Positions 60,598 to 64,000 of a DNA stretch of 64,000 bases are shown here, piece by piece (position 1 is the stretch's first letter; every line of letters starts with the position of its first letter). This stretch comes from Clostridiales bacterium (GTDB taxonomy: Bacteria > Bacillota > Clostridia > Lachnospirales > Bianqueaceae): positions 22,368-86,367 of the forward strand of contig JAILDJ010000004.1 of the NCBI GenBank assembly GCA_024689505.1, given 5' to 3'. A program made the translations under genes and the position numbers. The notes under the pieces are model-generated. The model worked only from the letters and a program-made list of their open reading frames with translations. It was not told the origin of the DNA and made no database searches.

Positions 60598-61385
60598 GTT
60601 TATATGATGTACAATACCTGGATATCGTAGAACGGATCCTGAAAGACGGATATTACGACAATAACCGTACCGGGATCTCTACATACAAACTGCCGCACCA
60701 GATCATGCAGTTCGATCTGCAGAAGGAGTTTCCGATCCTCACCACCAAGAAAGTGGCTTTCAAGACCGCCGTCAAGGAGATCCTTTGGATCATGAAGGAT
60801 CAGTCCAACGATGTCCGTCTGCTGCAGGAGCAGAACTGCCACGTCTGGGATGAGTGGATGCAGGAGGACGGAACGATCGGTACGGCCTACGGCTGGGTCG
60901 TGCGGGAGTATGATCAGATCAACAAGTTGATCCATACGCTCAAGACCAATCCGCAGGACCGCCGCATGATGATCAATCTTTGGCAGATCCCACATCTTGC
61001 AACCGGTGCTTTGCCGCCATGCTGTTTCCTGTCCATGTGGGACGTGACAGGCGACAAGCTCAACTGCATGTTGATCCAGCGCAGCGGTGATATGGGCCTC
61101 GGTGTACCGTTCAATACGACACAATACGCGGTACTCGTGCATATGATCGCGCAGGTGACAGGCCTCAAACCGGGTCTGTTCACCCATGTGATCAACAATG
61201 CGCACGTATATGAAAACCATGTGGAAGCCATGAAAGAGCAGCTGTCCCGCAGGGATGAAGCCTATCCGGCACCGCAGTTCTGGCTGAATCCGGAAGTCAA
61301 GGATTTCTACGATTTTACAGTCAAAGATGTGAAACTGATCGGTTACAAGCATCATGACAAGATCAGTATGGAGGTTGCGGTATAA
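60594..61385 (+). CDS. thyA: Thymidylate synthase
   Basis: ThyA converts dUMP to dTMP with methylene-tetrahydrofolate. The 263-residue protein has the RTGIS start, [14 protein letters not shown] for the substrate region, the catalytic Cys in [28 protein letters not shown], and the HVYENHVE motif. Its sequence lies closer to the clostridial ThyA branch than to E. coli, judging from these motifs. It overlaps the mannitol-type gene (ATGA) and its stop shares a base with folA. Confidence 0.95.
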   Translation: MSLYDVQYLDIVERILKDGYYDNNRTGISTYKLPHQIMQFDLQKEFPILTTKKVAFKTAVKEILWIMKDQSNDVRLLQEQNCHVWDEWMQEDGTIGTAYGWVVREYDQINKLIHTLKTNPQDRRMMINLWQIPHLATGALPPCCFLSMWDVTGDKLNCMLIQRSGDMGLGVPFNTTQYAVLVHMIAQVTGLKPGLFTHVINNAHVYENHVEAMKEQLSRRDEAYPAPQFWLNPEVKDFYDFTVKDVKLIGYKHHDKISMEVAV

Positions 61386-61882
61386 TGTTATCCTTGATCG
61401 TTGCGATCGGCCGCAATCGGGAGATCGGCAAAGATGGCCGCATGCCCTGGCCTACGCTGTCGCAGGATTTCAAACATCTGCAGGAGAAGACCATGGGCAA
61501 AACGCTGCTCATGGGTCAGAAGACCTTCGAGTCTCTGCCGGGCGTCCTGCCGAAGCGTTTCCACATCATCGTGAGCGATGACCTGAACTTCCATAAAGAG
61601 CATAAGCGGGTCCGCGTCGTGCGGGATCTTAAGCAGATCCTGGAAGAATGCCGGGCCGCGGAGGAGGAGATCGTCGTCTTCGGCGGCGCCAGCATCTATC
61701 GGGCGTCTTTGCCATACGTGGAGCGGATGTACATCACGAAGATCGATGCGGAATATGATGCCGACACCTATTTCCCGGAGTGGAATGAGGAAGAGTGGAC
61801 CGTTACGGCAGATGGAGAGCCCATCACAGAGAATGGTCTGACTTATCAGTTTTTTACTTATGAACGGAGCAGCCGGACATGA
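61385..61882 (+). CDS. folA: Dihydrofolate reductase
   Basis: The 165-residue enzyme regenerates tetrahydrofolate for ThyA. Seen are LIVAIGRNREIGKDGRMPW, the DFKHL segment with the catalytic Asp, LLMGQKTFESL and VFGGASIYRASLP near the end. In the MGxKT motif Gln replaces the Arg common in relatives (which contacts NADPH). The ATG overlaps the thyA stop by one base. The next gene overlaps by 4 bases. Confidence 0.92.
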   Translation: MLSLIVAIGRNREIGKDGRMPWPTLSQDFKHLQEKTMGKTLLMGQKTFESLPGVLPKRFHIIVSDDLNFHKEHKRVRVVRDLKQILEECRAAEEEIVVFGGASIYRASLPYVERMYITKIDAEYDADTYFPEWNEEEWTVTADGEPITENGLTYQFFTYERSSRT

Positions 61883-62991
61883 AAATGGTCATCCCAACGT
61901 TGTTCGGCCTGGAAGGGATCGTCGCTGACGAATTGAAGTGGCAGAAGTTCCAGTACGTCCAGGCCGACAACGGCAAGGTCTATTTTGAAGGTGACTTCAA
62001 AGATATGGCGCGGGCCAACCTTTGGGTCCGCAGCGGAGAACGCGTCCAGATCCTTTTGCGGGAGTTCGACGCGTTTTCTTTTGAGGAATTGTTCCAGAAC
62101 GTCAAAGCCATCCCTTGGGAGATGTATATCGGACAGCAGGACAAGTTCCCCGTGAAAGGCTCTGCGCTGCATTCGGTATTGCACAGCGTTCCGGACTGCC
62201 AGAGCATCATCAAGAAAGCAATCGTGGAGCGGCTGAAAGAGCGCTATCATATCGAGTGGTTCGAGGAGACCGGCGCTTTGTATCAGATCCAGTTCACGAT
62301 CATGAAAGATCATGTGCAGATCCTGCTGGATACGTCCGGGCCGGGCCTGCATAAGCGTGGGTATCGCAAGAACGCCAATGCGGCGCCGATCCGTGAAACA
62401 TTGGCAGCCGGCATGGTCGATCTGGCTCGTGTGCATGCGGACTCTCTGTTGGTGGACCCGTTCTGCGGATCCGGTACGATCGCCATCGAAGCGGGTTTGA
62501 AAGCGCTGAATATCGCCCCCGGCCTGTTCCGCAAGTTCACCTGTGAGGATTGGGCACTGCTGCCGAAGAACACCTTCAAGCAGCTGCGGGAAGAGGCAAT
62601 GGACGTGATCAAGAAAGATGCACCGTTCAAGGCCTATGCCTACGATATCGATCCGGCCGCCCTGGAACTGACAAAGGAAAATGCGAAAAAAGCACACATC
62701 GCCGGACGGATCCATGTAGCGCAGCGGGACGTGAAGGATTTCAAACCGGACGCGGAGCGGCAGATCACGGTCTGCAACCCGCCGTATGGCGAGCGCCTGC
62801 TGGAAGTCAAAGAGGCGGAACGGATCTATAAGACCATGGGTGAGGTCTTCCATCCCGGTGATGGAATGACTTTTTTTGCGATCACGCCGCATGAGCGTTT
62901 TGAAAGCTTGTTTGGGCGGAAAGCTGACAAGAAGCGCAAGCTGTACAACGGTATGATCAAGTGTAATTATTATATGTATTTTAAAGGGTGA
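61879..62991 (+). CDS. THUMP-domain RNA methyltransferase (RlmL-N/YpsC type)
   Basis: The 370-residue protein has an N-terminal THUMP RNA-binding domain (about 1-155) and a class I SAM methyltransferase domain with FCGSGTIAIEAG near 196 and the NPPYGERL motif near 300, as in N2-guanine methyltransferases of rRNA. It resembles the stand-alone N-terminal half of RlmL. It ends the set of overlapping genes thyA-folA-methyltransferase. Confidence 0.9.
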   Translation: MKMVIPTLFGLEGIVADELKWQKFQYVQADNGKVYFEGDFKDMARANLWVRSGERVQILLREFDAFSFEELFQNVKAIPWEMYIGQQDKFPVKGSALHSVLHSVPDCQSIIKKAIVERLKERYHIEWFEETGALYQIQFTIMKDHVQILLDTSGPGLHKRGYRKNANAAPIRETLAAGMVDLARVHADSLLVDPFCGSGTIAIEAGLKALNIAPGLFRKFTCEDWALLPKNTFKQLREEAMDVIKKDAPFKAYAYDIDPAALELTKENAKKAHIAGRIHVAQRDVKDFKPDAERQITVCNPPYGERLLEVKEAERIYKTMGEVFHPGDGMTFFAITPHERFESLFGRKADKKRKLYNGMIKCNYYMYFKG

Positions 62992-63000
62992 GAACGTAAA

Positions 63001-64000
63001 TGAAACGACGTATCACAGTGGTGTTGCTGGTATTGGCGCTGCTGGCGGCAAGTACCGCCTGCGGCCATTCCGGAAAGGCATCGAAACCTTTGACGCCGGT
63101 GGATCATAGTAACTTCGCAGAAGATGAAGGCGTTTTGCTGGAGATGGATTTTCCGGACTATACCGGTAAGGAAGAATGGACGTACAGCATCTTGTCCAAT
63201 GATACAGAAAAGGCAGTGCCCTATGGCCTTGCGCAGCTGGAGGTGTGCAAGGATGGTGTCTGGTACTGCGTCCCTGAAAAGGAAGGTATCGGTCATACAG
63301 ATGAACTGCCCGTGATCCCGTCCGGTAGCCGCGGCGCGATCCAGGTGGTTTTCACGAATTATGAGTATGACTTTCCTTTGGGCCAGTACAGAGTCGTAGT
63401 ACCTTATTCCTTTGATGATTATGACGCGAGCAAAGGTTGGGATCATATCGCGATGGCAGAATTCTCCATCGTGAAAAAGGCGAAGCGTACGGAATATCAG
63501 CCCTTCGTCGGTCAGATCTACGAGCCGGACAAAGCGGTCAAAGGCGGTGTTATCGCTTTCAGTGGTGACAAGATCTACGGTGAAGATATCCTGGAGACCT
63601 TTTTCTATAAAGCACTCTCCGGAGTGCCCTGTGAAATGCGCATCGTCTATCCAGAACTGGATCTGTGCGAGCACTATGTTTATACAAAAGGCTGCTATAC
63701 GATCCAATCTTACGAGAGACGGGCTGTAACGACGCGTTGTTATAGTTATCTGTACATGGATCCTGTGACGGAGGATCTGACGTTCAGCAATTATGTGGAC
63801 CCGGATCAGGCCGCGGCAGAAGGATTCGTCGTAAGTGAACCGGAGGAAATATTTGCCCTGAACTCTGTCAGCGAGGAGATCCGGGAGGACGTGCAGAGAG
63901 TGCACGATCATGCCATGGACAGTGGCACGATGATGCGCGTTTTCCTGTTCGGTCCGGACAGAAGCGTCATGCTTGTCAAAGTGGACGATACATATATGAT
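63001..64000 (+). CDS. Lipoprotein with Ig-like domain, cut by the window end
   Basis: An open frame runs from ATG 63001 to the end of the window without a stop. The product begins with a lipoprotein signal (lipobox STAC, lipid Cys near residue 21). Residues about 45-155 form a beta-rich segment (WTYSILSNDTEKAVPYGLAQLEV.. then FTNYEYDFPLGQYRVVV) similar to bacterial Ig-like domains on clostridial lipoproteins. The rest contains several Cys and Tyr. A GGGTGAG ribosome site lies ahead of the ATG. It starts 9 bases after the methyltransferase. Function unknown. Confidence 0.8.

Noticed and set aside
1-64000. Mobile elements, prophage genes, rRNA and tRNA genes
   Set aside because: No transposase, integrase, phage structural gene, terminal inverted repeat, or tRNA/rRNA sequence was seen; a tRNAscan or Infernal run would settle small RNA genes.

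Overview
The window looks like an ordinary chromosomal stretch of an anaerobic, low-redundancy Bacillota (class Clostridia most likely). This rests on the gene order miaB-mutS-mutL-miaA-hfq, a mraZ-to-ftsZ division and cell-wall cluster, the three-gene FAD dehydrogenase / FAD oxidoreductase / DUF1667 set typical of anaerobic Firmicutes, many lipoproteins with clear lipoboxes, strong AGGAGG ribosome sites and textbook sigma-A promoters. By eye the G+C content is slightly above one half. No rRNA, tRNA, insertion sequence, prophage or CRISPR array was seen.

Layout. 1-4.8 kb: CCA-adding enzyme, a membrane-anchored PEGA protein with a Ser/Glu repeat tail, ispE and a small lipoprotein. 4.9-16.1 kb: an exonuclease-like protein, then the RNA-modification and mismatch-repair block miaB-mutS-mutL-miaA-hfq, a PLP enzyme of the methionine gamma-lyase-like family and a NOP2/Sun RNA methyltransferase. 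16.1-20.5 kb: a FAD reductase, an N-acetylmuramoyl-alanine amidase homologue that appears to have lost two active-site residues, a double zinc-ribbon membrane protein and a TPM-domain protein, all overlapping or tightly spaced. 20.5-23.6 kb: the FAD dehydrogenase triad. 23.7-27.9 kb (minus strand): two XRE regulators and an operon of VTC-type polyphosphate-polymerase domain protein, DUF4956 membrane protein and a repetitive carbohydrate-binding-like lipoprotein.

28-36.8 kb: a GntR/FCD regulator, ung and an amidohydrolase (minus), a sugar-isomerase-like protein, a cysteine-rich CCG-type protein, a transglutaminase-like lipoprotein, a candidate small RNA, a CorB/CorC-type CBS protein and lgt. 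37.1-48.4 kb: mraZ-rsmH-ftsL-pbp-murF-mraY-murD-ftsW-ftsQ-ftsZ, without murG, murC, murB or ftsA. 48.5-52.9 kb (minus): a five-gene unit of small membrane protein, MATE exporter, CorA, unknown protein and glycosidase-like TIM-barrel protein. 53-57 kb: an XRE regulator, AEC and MFS-like transporters and a DEAD-box helicase. 57.1-64 kb: cyclophilin, a YARHG protein, and a tightly coupled set of mannitol-dehydrogenase-family enzyme, thyA, folA and a THUMP RNA methyltransferase, ending in a lipoprotein cut by the window edge.

Most of the window is housekeeping. The points most worth a second look are the apparently inactive amidase and its neighbours, a consensus promoter lying inside a terminator hairpin that may drive an unannotated RNA of about 115 nt, a hairpin that buries the ribosome site of an XRE regulator, the VTC/DUF4956 operon, and the missing members of the cell-wall cluster. 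Promoter, terminator and motif calls were made by reading the sequence; no database search was run.
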